NCBI GenBank assembly: GCA_014284505.1 | Contig: JAAFYY010000001.1 | Location: 6,745,845 to 6,809,844 of the forward strand | From: Streptacidiphilus sp. 4-A2 | Lineage (GTDB): Bacteria > Actinomycetota > Actinomycetes > Streptomycetales > Streptomycetaceae | Reading direction: 5' to 3' | Length of the DNA: 64,000 nt | Shown here: one piece after another, positions 1 to 9,461 of the stretch | Numbering within the stretch: the stretch's first letter is position 1 | Layout: each line of letters starts with the position of its first letter | Notes under the pieces: model-generated | The model's input: the letters and a program-made list of their open reading frames with translations, nothing else | The model's database searches: none | What the model was told of the DNA's origin: nothing | Program-made: the position numbers and the translations under genes

Positions 1-728
1 CTGCGCCCCACCCTCTACCTCTCGGTCGTGCCCGGCCTGTTCGCCGCCGCCTCCATCACCCTGGCCGCCCACGAAGCCCGCCGCACCCTGGCCGCACCGG
101 CCGCCCGGACCTGGGCCAAGGGCCAGCTGAGCGCCCTGCGGCAGGCCGGCATCGCCCGGCCGATGGTTCCGATCGCCCTGTTCGAACTGGGCAACATGGC
201 CACCACCCTGCTGATCCTGCGCGCCACCGACGTCCTGCACCACGGCTCCCGCGACCTCACCGCAGCCACAGCGTTGGCGATCCTGCTCTACGCCGCCCAC
301 AACGCCCTGGCCGCCGCCGTCTCCTACGCGGCCGGAACCGTCCTGGACCGCACCGGCCCGCGCGCGGTCTTCGCCACCGGAGCCGCCGTCTACGTCGCCG
401 CCTACCTGCTGCTGGCCTTCGCCGGCCACAACTGGGCCCTGCTGCTGGGCGGCTTCGTCCTGGCCGGCACCGGCATCGGCTGCGCCGAGACGCCGAGAGC
501 ACCCTGATCGCCCGCAGACTCCCCGACCGGCTGCGCGGCAGCGGCTTCGGCGTCCTCGGCGCCGTCCAAGCAGCGGGCGACCTCGCCTCCTCGGCCGTCG
601 TCGGGCTGCTGTGGACCACCGTCTCCGCGCCCGCCGCCTTCACCTACGCCGCCGCCTGGATGGCCGCCGCCACCCTCGCCGCCCTCAGCCCCGCAGCCCG
701 CCTGCGCACCGAAGAGCCACCCGGCTGA
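1..728 (+). CDS. MFS-type transporter, C-terminal part, frameshifted
   Basis: The 5' end lies outside the window. The visible product is a polytopic membrane protein with several Ala/Leu-rich membrane segments and a GTVLDRTGPR segment that resembles the cytoplasmic loop motif of major facilitator transporters. The reading frame changes near position 491, where one G appears to be missing. After the change it continues as ESTLIARRLPDRLRG and ends with a stop at 726-728. Substrate unknown. Family call moderate, because only the second half is present. Confidence 0.6.
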   Translation, partial: APHPLPLGRARPVRRRLHHPGRPRSPPHPGRTGRPDLGQGPAERPAAGRHRPADGSDRPVRTGQHGHHPADPARHRRPAPRLPRPHRSHSVGDPALRRPQRPGRRRLLRGRNRPGPHRPARGLRHRSRRLRRRLPAAGLRRPQLGPAAGRLRPGRHRHRLRRDAESTLIARRLPDRLRGSGFGVLGAVQAAGDLASSAVVGLLWTTVSAPAAFTYAAAWMAAATLAALSPAARLRTEEPPG

Positions 729-804
729 ACCACAAGTCACCCAGCACCCATCCCGGCACCATCCCGTCCAAGGCACAGCCAATCAACGAGAGGACATCCG
801 CCCG

Positions 805-1223
805 ATGTCGCACGACACCAACACGCTCCAGCAGGCGCACGTCACCGTCACCGGACCGACCCCGCCCGACCACCTCCTGGCCGCCCTCGCCGAGCGCTTC
901 CACAACGTCACCCCCGTGCAGGACGACAGCGTCACCGCCGCCTGCCGACACCGGCCTCGCGCACCCCGACCACGGCAAGCCCGACCTGTTCGCTGACCCC
1001 GAAGCCTTCGCCCGTGTCGTCGTCACCGGACCCCGCCATCGAGGACCCCGCGGCATCCCCCGACAACAAGATCATGATCCTCGACGAGAGCCCCGTCACC
1101 GTAGTGGTCCTGTGGCTCAAGGAGAAAACCCGCGAAGAAGACCGTGCCACGGCGCCGACATCCCGCACCGGACGCAACGACCGCGCTGAACTCGGCGTCT
1201 GGCCCGGCCGCCCCGCCACCTGA
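805..1223 (+). CDS. hypothetical protein, frameshifted
   Basis: I do not recognise this gene. It starts with ATG at 805 after a purine-rich stretch. Coding-like sequence runs in three successive frames: to about 945 in the first, to about 1030 in the second (including KPDLFADPEAFARVVV), then to the stop at 1223 in the third (DNKIMILDESPVTVVVLWL). Each break is consistent with one extra base or two lost bases. The joined product would be about 138 residues, without an obvious membrane segment. Confidence 0.35.
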
Positions 1224-1420
1224 CCACAGCGGTGCGTCCGGATGCCCAGGCGGTGCGCGGGCTCGTCCACGCCGACCCATCGGTCCGCGGCGCACGCCGA
1301 GAGCAGCCGACACACCACCGCGTGCTCAATACCCCGCGACCACCGTGTGAGCAGCCTAGGCTGATGACGTCGCACGGCGGAGGGGCTCGCCGTCATCCGC
1401 GGTCACCACCGCCAACGGTC

Positions 1421-1436
1421 CCTACCTAACGGTAGG
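1421..1436. promoter_or_regulatory. inverted repeat overlapping a ribosome binding site
   Basis: CCTACC and GGTAGG form perfect 6-bp arms around TAAC. The right arm overlaps the AGGAG that precedes the ATG at 1443. It could be a repressor operator or an RNA hairpin hiding the ribosome binding site. Inferred from symmetry and position only. Confidence 0.35.
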
Positions 1437-1442
1437 AGAACC

Positions 1443-1814
1443 ATGCCCATGCCCCGGCGCCTTGAGCGCGCCCCACCCGCGGACACCGGCATCCTGCGTT
1501 CCTGCCAGCAACCCCAGTCCGCGCAGTTCGCCAGCACGTGGACCGCGCTCCGCGAGCCCTCACAGCTCCGCAGAGCCCCCCACCGACTTCCTGACCCGAA
1601 GGCAAGAATCCCCATGGGCGTCAAGCAGGTCACCGCTGTTCTCGTATCACTGATCCTCTGCCTCCTGGGCGGCACCCTCATGGCCCTCGTACTGGACCTG
1701 CTGTGTCCGGTACCGTTCCGGGCGCTGGTGACAGCCGCCCTCATCTTCACAGCCCTGACCTGGTCCTCCCTCCTCGCATACCGCCCCTGGAAGCAGACCG
1801 GCCAAGGCAACTGA
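1443..1814 (+). CDS. small membrane protein, two predicted transmembrane helices
   Basis: The 123-residue frame has an AGGAG four bases before the ATG. The last 66 residues carry two hydrophobic helices (ending about residues 85 and 113 of the long form), separated by a short PVPFR loop. The first 57 residues are basic and low in hydrophobicity, so translation might instead begin at ATG 1614, which gives a compact 66-residue protein. No family is recognised. Confidence 0.45.
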   Translation: MPMPRRLERAPPADTGILRSCQQPQSAQFASTWTALREPSQLRRAPHRLPDPKARIPMGVKQVTAVLVSLILCLLGGTLMALVLDLLCPVPFRALVTAALIFTALTWSSLLAYRPWKQTGQGN

Positions 1815-1963
1815 CGGATGCTCGCTGATCCACGGGCGTCGGGCACGAAAGGCTCCGGTGCGCGTCTGGCCCACTGGCCCCGGGCATGCAACACTGCGCT
1901 TGGTAGGCGATGGAACCCGCCTGGCCGCTGAACCCTGGCGGCTGAACCGCCACGATCCGGCTG

Positions 1964-2995
1964 ATGGCTCCTGACATGCGAAGGCCCCCGGGCCCCGCAC
2001 TGCCAGGAGACGGACCATGGACCGATCAGCCCCAGCAGCCGGCCCCGGACGTACCCGAGCACCGGCCGGCGGGCATGCGCTGCGGTCCATCATGCCCGGC
2101 CCAGACCGACCGTGACACCAGCTCGGATCCCGTGCACCTGATGCGGCACCTCTACCTGTGCGAACGGCTGTCCACCCGCGAGATCGCACGCCGCACCGGC
2201 CAAACCCGCCACCAAACCGTCCAGTTACTCACTCGCGAAGGAGTGCGCCTGCGTCCGCGCGGACTCGGCGGACGCCACCCGGACCACGAAGACCCCGCAC
2301 TGGCCGAGACACTCACCGAGCTCTACCTGCGCCAGGAGCACACCTCCGCTGCCATCGGAGAACTGCTCGGCTTCTCCGACCGGGCAGTACGCGCCCTCCT
2401 GGCCAAGTACGGAATCCCGCGTCGCGGCCCCGGCCACAAAGGCCGCATCAACCGCACCCAGGTCCCACCCGACACCCTCCACGCCCTGTACGTCGAAGCC
2501 GAACTACCCGCCGCCGACGTCGCGAACATCCTGCTCACCTCACGCGGCACCGTCCTGCGCAACGCCCACGAGATCGGACTGCCCGTGCGGATCGGCGGCC
2601 CGCCGCCCGCCCAAGGACCCAGTGAGATCGAACTCATCGACGCCCTCTATGCCGACGCGGTCGTCGACCAAGTCCTCCTTCAGCACGCGGTACCACGAGT
2701 CCCCGCCGCCACGGGCCGGTTACGGGAGCGATTCCACTCGCCGGTCCCGCTGACACCGGGGTTACTCACCGATCTCTACCAGGGGGCCGGCCTGGCCATC
2801 GCCCACATCGAACTCCTGACCGGCCAGCCGACCCCCACCGTCCTGCGCCGCCTGCACGCGGCGGGGATTCCCACGCCCTCCGGGAGGCCGCTGCCCATTC
2901 ATGCGGCGCTGGAGAATGAGTGCCCTGGCGGGGCGTTGCCCATCCGCCTCCGTGGATCGGGCCGAAAGCGCGCTGACCAGCGGCCTGGGAAGTGA
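1964..2995 (+). CDS. DNA-binding protein with five tandem helix-turn-helix units
   Basis: The 343-residue product consists mostly of five consecutive units of about 45-50 residues from about residue 55 to 315. Each has the pattern of an LY-containing helix, an (I/V)A-type helix-turn-helix, then a G(I/V/L)-P/R ending (for example AKYGIPRRG, HEIGLPVRI and HAAGIPTPS). No catalytic domain is evident, so it is probably a regulator or DNA-binding architectural protein. It carries three in-frame TTA leucine codons at 2225, 2720 and 2762, which are rare in streptomycetes and make translation dependent on the bldA tRNA if this is such a host. The start is uncertain: no good ribosome binding site precedes ATG 1964, and the first 50 residues are proline-rich. 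Confidence 0.6.
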   Translation: MAPDMRRPPGPALPGDGPWTDQPQQPAPDVPEHRPAGMRCGPSCPAQTDRDTSSDPVHLMRHLYLCERLSTREIARRTGQTRHQTVQLLTREGVRLRPRGLGGRHPDHEDPALAETLTELYLRQEHTSAAIGELLGFSDRAVRALLAKYGIPRRGPGHKGRINRTQVPPDTLHALYVEAELPAADVANILLTSRGTVLRNAHEIGLPVRIGGPPPAQGPSEIELIDALYADAVVDQVLLQHAVPRVPAATGRLRERFHSPVPLTPGLLTDLYQGAGLAIAHIELLTGQPTPTVLRRLHAAGIPTPSGRPLPIHAALENECPGGALPIRLRGSGRKRADQRPGK

Positions 2996-3579
2996 TCTTG
3001 AAGGCAAGGGGAAGAGCACGCCCGCAAACAATGAGTAGCGGCAGGTCAGCGGATTGCGTCGGTTGGCCATTCCTCGGAGACTGCTCAGGACCCCGAGGGG
3101 CTTCGCCGGCCTCGTCGCCCATCGCCGCCGCCGCTCACCACGCCCTCGTACCGAGGACATACCCTCCAGCGCCCTCGACACTGTCAACTCCATTATGGAG
3201 AAGCATATTTGTGGTTGACGCCAGGCTGCTCACTGCGATTCCCGGCGCCGCATCAGCGGCGAAGCGCCTCATGGTGCGCAGGGGGCACTCGTACGTAGGA
3301 CTTGCGGGCTCCGTGAGGCGATCCCCCAAGGACCGAGCATGCCGCTTCAGATCTGAGCGGTAACACGCCTGACAGAGCCCGGGACGCACCTGAACAATGC
3401 GCATTCCTACCAGCACAGGTAGGGCCTTGAGCTGCGGATACACTGGATCGAACTGGTCGCATCCTGTTTCCCCATGCGGTAGTTGAGGTACGGCCCGCGT
3501 TCACTCTGTGGTGTGTATTTGCCGCTCTGGGTTAGGAATGGGCGGCGCAGTGTCACTAGGGTCAGCTCTCGTGGCTCTC
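2996..3579. other. intergenic region without a supported gene
   Basis: Open frames on both strands here lack coding-like composition and good starts. The base composition is visibly less GC-rich than the surroundings. No RNA gene or repeat was seen. Confidence 0.4.
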
Positions 3580-4209
3580 ATGATTTCCTGGGCCGACGCC
3601 CTAGCCCATCACTCCCCGCTCGAACTCCTCACGCTGCTGGAACAGGAGAGGCAGCAGATCGATGAACGCGCCCGCACCCTGGACACGATGATCGACACCG
3701 TGCGCGGGGTCGTGGACAGCGAACCGCTGTGGCAGATGGTCGCGATCCCCGGCCCTCGGGAAGCCCCCGCGACACAGATGCCCGCCACGGACGGTGCGCC
3801 CTTCTCGCACCGGAACCGCACGCAGTCGGCTGCGGCCGACCGATCGGTCACCGTCCCACCGCCGGCCGGACCGTGTTCCGCCTCTGACGGCGCGGACAGG
3901 GCCGAGCAGTTGGCGATGCAAGCCGACCAGGCACTGGGTACAGACCCCGACGCCGCGCCCCAGGATGCAGCGGATGCCTCAGAGGATCCGACCAAGCGCG
4001 AGCGGATCATCGCGTTGATGCTGGACGCACCGAACCGCTGGTGGTCGGCACTGGACCTGTGCGAGCAGCTCGGCGTTTCCGGCCAGCGCCGAATGCGCGG
4101 ACCGCTCAATACGATGATCCGCCATGGTGAGCTCGTCCGGCGCAAGCAGCCGGGCAAGAAGCACGTCTTCTACCGGCTGGCCCGGAGACCTCTGAGGGGG
4201 TCCCCGTGA
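3580..4209 (+). CDS. winged-helix domain protein
   Basis: From ATG 3580 the product is about 209 residues. Residues 10-45 form a likely coiled coil (ELLTLLEQERQQIDERARTL), followed by a low-complexity Ala/Asp/Pro linker. The last 65 residues form a winged-helix-like domain with a basic wing (RRKQPGKKHVFYRLAR), typical of replacement-type transcription regulators. The frame also allows a start at 3508, but the extra residues look non-coding. Target and function unknown. Confidence 0.5.
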   Translation: MISWADALAHHSPLELLTLLEQERQQIDERARTLDTMIDTVRGVVDSEPLWQMVAIPGPREAPATQMPATDGAPFSHRNRTQSAAADRSVTVPPPAGPCSASDGADRAEQLAMQADQALGTDPDAAPQDAADASEDPTKRERIIALMLDAPNRWWSALDLCEQLGVSGQRRMRGPLNTMIRHGELVRRKQPGKKHVFYRLARRPLRGSP

Positions 4210-4464
4210 GCGGCTAGCCCACAAGCAGGCAGGTCCGGGATAGCGCCCCGGACCTGCCCCAAATGCAACCTTCACCGGCCACCGAAAAGGGTGGTCTCCA
4301 TAGGGTCAAGTCGCCCTGCGAGCTTAGCAATCCGCGTCGCGCGGAGCGCTCGCCGGTCGCGGCTGTCACCCGAACGTGTGCCCCTGCCCGGGGGCGTTGG
4401 ACGGTTCGCAGTCTTGTGTGTTCATTTCACGACCGTTCGTGGTCGTTTGACGACGCTTCACACG

Positions 4465-4790
4465 TCATTTCACCGTTGTGTGATCAGTCAGGCCGCAGTG
4501 GCGGCACGGCCACAGTCCGACCTGGAGGCCGTCCTCCAACCGGGCGATGGCCCGAAATCCGGCAGGACCGCGCCACGCAGTGTGCGCTCGACGGTGCGGC
4601 GGTTGACGCCGATCGTCCTCTCGATCTTCAGCGGGTTCAGGCCCCGTTCGGCTATCACCCGCTTCAGGCGCTGCGCGAAGATCTGCCCGTACCGGGCACT
4701 GACCGGGGCATCGTCCCGCAGCAGGCCCTCGGGCCAGACTCCGTGGACCAGGTAATGAGCAGGGGCGTCATCGCGTTGACTGCGCGGCAT
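4465..4790 (-). CDS. XRE-type helix-turn-helix regulator, one frameshift
   Basis: From ATG 4790 the protein is about 109 residues. Residues 30-75 hold a helix-turn-helix (QRLKRVIAERGLNPLKIERT, then VNRRTVERTLRG). The reading frame breaks near 4552, where one C seems lost from TTCCGGG. The restored frame ends as AIARLEDGLQVGLWP, CRHC, then HTTVK and a stop at 4465. That ending is plausible for this family and supports the repair. The gene is divergent from the recombinase-like gene at 4934, with a palindrome between them, so local autoregulation is likely. Confidence 0.6.
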
Positions 4791-4890
4791 GGCCCCACCG
4801 TAGCCGGGGCCGCCATCCATCCGCGTGTGCGCCAGAACACATCCCAACCTTCGACATTCGCCCCACCTGCCACAGTCCCCTTCCCCGATT

Positions 4891-4908
4891 ATGGTCTTGT
4901 AAGACCAT
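4891..4908. promoter_or_regulatory. 18-bp palindrome in divergent intergenic region
   Basis: ATGGTCTTGTAAGACCAT has perfect 8-bp arms around GT. It lies 26 bp before the GTG start of the recombinase-like gene and about 100 bp before the regulator start. It is a candidate operator for a dimeric repressor, possibly the adjacent XRE protein. Confidence 0.5.
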
Positions 4909-4933
4909 TCCAGAGGCGAGAGGGGCGGAACGG

Positions 4934-5904
4934 GTGCCGCGGGACCTGGTCATGGGCGGGCGCGTGGTGAGCACGGTCGCCTCCGCGGTCGCCGCCTACG
5001 AACCCAGCAAACTGACCCCTGGCCAGTGGCAGGAGGTCGCCGCGCTGACCCGGGCCACGGTCACCGCCTTCCGCCCGGACTCACCCTGGGCCGCGGTCCA
5101 GCACATGACCACCGTGGCCCACTTCTGCGCCTGGGGCCGCTCGGTGTTCCTCCCCCTGGACACCGAGGCACTGTTCCACCCCGATGTCGTCGACCGCTAC
5201 GTCGCTACCGGCATGGGCCACCTCAAGGAGCGCTCCCGCAGCACGCACCGCTCGCGCCTGGTCGCCGTCGCCCGCACCGTGACCCGCCGCGCCCCCTGGC
5301 CGCCACTGCCCGAATCGATCTCCCGCAACCGGCTCTCCCCGCCTACACCGACCCGGACGTCGCCGGACTGCTGGCCGCGGCCCAGCAGCAGAAGACCCCG
5401 CACCGCCGCCGGGCCGCCCTCGGCCTGCTCGGCGCCGGCCTGGGCGCCGGACTCATCGGCAGCGAACACCTCATCTTCACCGGCCGCGATGTCACCACCA
5501 ATGCCGACGGCGTCACCGAGATCGGCCTGGGCGGCAGCAGGCCCCGCAGCATCCCGGTCCTGACCGCCTACACGCCCCTGGTCCGCACCCTCGCCCGACG
5601 CTTTCCCGACGAACCCCTGATCGGCACGGCCTCCGCCACCAGCAAGAACCGGCTCGGCAACCTCGCGGCCAGCATCGAGATCCCCTCCCGGCTGCCCGCC
5701 CTGTCCACCGCCCGGATGCGGACCACCTGGCTGGTCACCCACCTGAACGCCGGCACCCCGCTGCCCGAACTCCTGGCCGCCGCCGGACTCAACTCCACCG
5801 GCAGCCTCATCGACCTCATCCCCCACACCACCCCGCTCCCCAGCCACCAGGCAGCCCGGCGCCTCGCCGACGCACTCACCCAGCCCCCGACCGACCAGCG
5901 GTGA
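4934..5904 (+). CDS. tyrosine-recombinase-like protein, catalytically degenerate, one frameshift
   Basis: The start is GTG 4934 behind a GAGAGGGG ribosome binding site. One C is missing near 5345, and the rest continues in the next frame to the stop at 5902-5904, giving about 323 residues. The N-terminal half resembles a core-binding helical domain. In the C-terminal half, GAGLGAGLIGSEHL aligns in spirit with the integrase segment GTGLR-E-L, and STARMRTTWLVTHLNAG with the second catalytic block. The first Arg, the GH motif and the nucleophilic Tyr are not recognisable. It overlaps the next gene by 4 bp and is probably translationally coupled. It may be a DNA-binding partner rather than an active recombinase. 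Confidence 0.5.
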
Positions 5905-7713
5905 GCCCCACCGACCCCGGCAAGGAACCCGGGCCCCTGCCGCGCCACCGGGCCGTACGGCCGATAAGCGAGACCCAGATGCTGCGGCGAGCCCAGCACC
6001 TGATCGACGCCAGCGGCCTGCTGCCCGCCATCGAACCGGTCCTGCACGCCGCCACCGGAACCCCCCGCCTCTTCCCGGCCCGCGCCCTGCTCACCGGACT
6101 TGCGCTGCACGCCCTGCGGCAGGAGGAGATGCACCTGACCAAGGTCGCCTCCTCCCTCGCCCAGCTCTCCCCCTCCGCGCGCCGCGACCTGGGACTGTCC
6201 GACCTGGGCGACGAAGGTGTCACCTACCGGATGGTCTGGCACGCCTACGACCGGCTCACCGCCGCGATGGAAGCAGGGACCCTCACCATCCCGCACAACC
6301 ACCCCGCTCCCTATCTCGACCGCTGGACCGGGGAAATCCTGTGCCCCGCCGACTGCCCACAGGAAGTGCTCACCCCCGACACCTTCCAGCAGCGCCTGCT
6401 GGCAGCCTCCGCCCCCGCATCCGTGGCACTGTCCCCTCGATCGCGATCGACTCCACCGACTACGAGACCTGGGCCCGCCGCGCTCCTGGTCCAGCACCCC
6501 CGACGTCGACCCCGACCACCCACCCCAGGAACCCACCAAGAAGATCACCGGCAAAAGCGGAAAAACCAGCAAAGACGGCAAACGCGACCGCCGCCCGGCC
6601 AACGAACCCGGCTGGCCGCGCACCGGACACGACGGCCGTGCCCAGAACACCCTGGACCCCGACGCCCGTGACGGATACCGCTCCGGCACCAACCTCACCC
6701 CGGGCGGCGTCTTCTGCGGACACGACCTCCACCTGGCCGTCAACGCCCGCACCCCCGGCGGTGAGGAAGTCCCCTTCTTCATCCGCGGCATGCGCCTGTC
6801 GCCGGCCGGCTCCCACAAAGGCGAAGCCGGCCTGGCCGCCCTGGACCAGACCCGACGACCGGACCGGGCACGCACCGACCAACCCGCCGTGCGGGACGTA
6901 CTGATTGACCGGGGCTACTCCTACTGCATCCCCGGCAGCTGGGCCCACCCCGTCCGCGCCCGCGGCATCGAACCCGTCTTCGACCTGCACCCCAACCAGC
7001 GCGGCACCCACCCCGGGCCCATCGCCGGAACCATCGTCATCGACGGCACCGTGTTCACCGACGCCCTCCCCGAAGAACTGCACGACCTGCCCGGCTTCCG
7101 CATCGGCATGCCCAGAGAAGAGAAGCTGGCCCTGCACGCCCGCTACGACCAGCGCGCCGCCTACGCCTTCACTCCCCACAGCGCCCGCGACACCGACGGG
7201 TACCAGCGCGTCAAGGGCCCGGCCCTCGCCGGACGCGTCCGCTGCCCCAACACCCCGGCCTCCCTGCGCCTGTCCCACAGCCGGCCCACCACCGCCTGCC
7301 GCCGCGGAACCCCCTGCGCCTGCGGAAAGACCCTCACCCTGCCCCCAGAAGCCCTGGCCTGGACCGGGCAGCGCCACATCTGGGGCACCACCGACTGGGC
7401 CCAGGACTACGGCCGCCGCGCCGCCGTCGAGTCCTCCAACGCCGAGATCAAGATCCACCGCGCGCACCTCGACCGCGGCCACACCCGCGTCTTCGGCACC
7501 CTCAAGAACGCGCTCCTGATCGCCTTCACCCTGGCCGCCGTCAACATCCACATCCTCCGCGACTGGCACGCCAAACGCCGCCGACCCGACCCCTGGGCCA
7601 CCCTCCTCGGCGAAACCACCCCCACCCCAACGCCCCTCCCCGGCCAGCTCACCCGCACCCGCCGCCGCACCACCAGCCTCGCGGAACTCACCGGCGCAGC
7701 TCCTCCCGGCTGA
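5901..7713 (+). CDS. DDE-type transposase-like protein, two frameshifts
   Basis: Starts at GTG 5901, overlapping the previous stop, and would encode about 604 residues. Frame changes near 6436 and 6487 are both consistent with single-base losses. An N-terminal helical domain (about residues 20-125) precedes a split RNase-H-like core. The candidate acidic residues are in IAIDSTDYETW, VLIDRGYSY and AVESSNAEIKIH, followed by the helical segment TLKNALLIAFTLAAVNIHIL typical of IS4/IS1182-like transposases. A charged Lys/Gly/Asp stretch and a Cys-rich insert (RGTPCACGKT) lie within the core. I saw no terminal inverted repeats, so this may be a domesticated or host-element gene rather than a simple insertion sequence. 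Confidence 0.6.
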
Positions 7714-7906
7714 ACCCGGCCCCGTACCACCTACGTCACCGTCACCCGCAAGAGCGAAGGCACTGGCCTGCCCGAAAACACCCACCAGGTGTCCCCGGCC
7801 AGCCGCGCCCCTCCCAAGCCCATCCCCATATGCCCGGACGACGCCCCCCAAACGGCTCGAACACCGTAGGCAGCGCGTTCCCCACCACAATCCGGGGGCA
7901 CAACGA

Positions 7907-7944
7907 AGAACCCCCGGCTCGGATTTCTCCGAACCGGGGGTTCT
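7907..7944 (-). terminator. hairpin terminator downstream of tRNA-Leu
   Basis: Two 17-base arms with a single mismatch surround a short TTTC-containing loop. The hairpin lies 39 bp beyond the 3' end of the leftward tRNA gene. It may also serve the rightward transposase-like gene. Confidence 0.6.
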
Positions 7945-7982
7945 GTCAATCTGACCTGGGAAGTTCTGTGAACTACCCGCTG

Positions 7983-8065
7983 TGCGCGAGGGGGGATTTG
8001 AACCCCCACGCCCTTTCGGACACTGGCACCTGAAGCCAGCGCGTCTGCCATTCCGCCACTCGCGC
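7983..8065 (-). tRNA. tRNA-Leu (CAG)
   Basis: The reverse strand folds into a full cloverleaf with acceptor GCGCGAG/CTCGCGC, anticodon loop TTCAGGT (anticodon CAG), a long variable arm and the T-loop sequence GTTCAAATC. CCA is not encoded. It marks the junction between the accessory segment and the conserved core region. Confidence 0.93.
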
Positions 8066-8559
8066 ATTGAGTGATGTCGTCGACTCTACCGAAGTTCACC
8101 CGGCCTCTTCAAACCGGTTCCTGACCGGTCTTCCGAGGGCCACCCGATCGCCTTGCGGCTTTCTTGTGTTTCCCGCGGTCGCGCCTTCCGACATGCAGAA
8201 CATTAGCACGTCGGACGGGGTGTCCATGCCGCCCCCGGACGGCCGGGGGCATTCCACCCAACCACTGGGTGAACCCGAACGGGTGATCAGCGGATGACCA
8301 CCCCGCACCGCGGGTACGACTGGGCCTGTGCGCCCCGCCCCTTACCGCTCACACATGCGGCGGTGGCATCCTTCTTGCGGCACCCCCGGTGCCGACCGGG
8401 AGGACCGGTGCGCGTGTGTCCGACCACACGTCCCACCGGACCGTCCGGAAGGAACCGCACAAGGGCCTGCCGCGTAGATACGATCAGATAGGAAGACCGA
8501 GCCCGATCGCGCCGCCAGTGCGCGACCCGTACCGAACGCCAGCCGGAAGGGGGTGCCCC
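8066..8559. other. upstream region of the fhaA operon, no gene seen
   Basis: About 490 bp without a credible coding frame. It must carry the promoter for the fhaA-pknB operon, but I cannot assign one with confidence. Confidence 0.35.
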
Positions 8560-9452
8560 GTGGGAGCCCTGAAGAAGTTCGAGCAGCGACTCGAGGGAAT
8601 CGTCAACGGAGCCTTCGCCAAGGTGTTCAAGTCCGAAGTGCAGCCCGTTGAGATCGCCGGCGCCCTCCAGCGCGAGTGCGACAACAACGCCAGCATCTGG
8701 AACCGCGACCGGACCGTCGTCCCCAACGACTTCATCGTGGAACTCAGCACCCACGACTACGAGCGCCTCAGCCCGTACTCCCAGCAGCTCGGAAGCGAAC
8801 TCGCCGGCATGGTTCGCGAGTACGCCCAGGCCCAGCGCTACTCCTTCATGGGCCAGCTCAAGGTGGCCCTGGAGCAGGGCGAGGACCTCGACACCGGCCT
8901 GTACCGGGTGCGCAGCCGGATCGAGGCCAACGAGGCGCCGCCGCCCGCGGCCGACCCCTACGCGCAGCAGCAGGGCCAGCCCTACGGGGGCCGGCAGGCC
9001 GAGGCCTGGCAGCCGCAGGTGCCGCCGCCCCCGGCCCAGCCGCCGACCGCCCCGGCCTTCCCCGCCGTGCAGCCCGGTGGCCGCGCGCCCGGCTACGAGC
9101 CGGACGGCAACATCCGGCCGCTGCCCGGCGCCGGCTACCCCCGCCGCCGCAGGGACCGCCCGGCGGAGCGCCCGTCCGGCGCTGGCTGGAGATGAACGGC
9201 GCCCGGCACCAGATCAGCAGTCCGGCGGTGGTCCTCGGGCGCAGCACCGACGCGGACGTCCGCGTGGACGACCCGGGGGTCTCCCGCAAGCACGCCGAGA
9301 TCCGCAATCGGAACGCCCTCGATCGTGATGGATCTGGGGTCCACCAACGGCATCGTGGTGGACGGGCAGCACACTCAGCGGGCTACCCTTCGCGATGGCT
9401 CCCGGATCGTTCTGGGCAGCACCACCATCGTCTTCAGGCAAACGAAGGGTGA
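8560..9452 (+). CDS. fhaA: FhaA, FHA-domain protein, several indels
   Basis: Starts at GTG 8560 behind GGAAGGGGG. Residues 1-120 are the conserved DUF3662 domain (KKFEQRLEGIVNGAFAKVF), followed by a Pro/Gln-rich linker and a C-terminal phosphothreonine-binding FHA domain with SRKHAEIR and DLGSTNG. In mycobacteria FhaA binds the phosphorylated MurJ pseudokinase and regulates cell-wall synthesis. The frame breaks near 9145 (a lost C), around 9312-9325 (mixed indels) and near 9445. Correcting the last gives the ending QTEG and the stop at 9450. It is the first gene of the fhaA-fhaB-pstP-rodA-pbpA-pknB operon. Confidence 0.9.
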
Positions 9453-9461
9453 CGCGGGCAC

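Noticed and set aside
2992..3363. gene after the helix-turn-helix array
   Set aside because: No ribosome binding site, no recognisable domain and non-coding-like composition.
7983..8065. attachment-site duplication of the tRNA-Leu 3' end flanking the accessory segment
   Set aside because: I searched 1-7.9 kb by eye for a second copy of the tRNA 3' end and found none; an integration event cannot be claimed.
6460..8067. 535-residue leftward open frame across the transposase-like gene and tRNA-Leu
   Set aside because: Gly/Val/Ala-rich antisense translation that runs through a tRNA gene.
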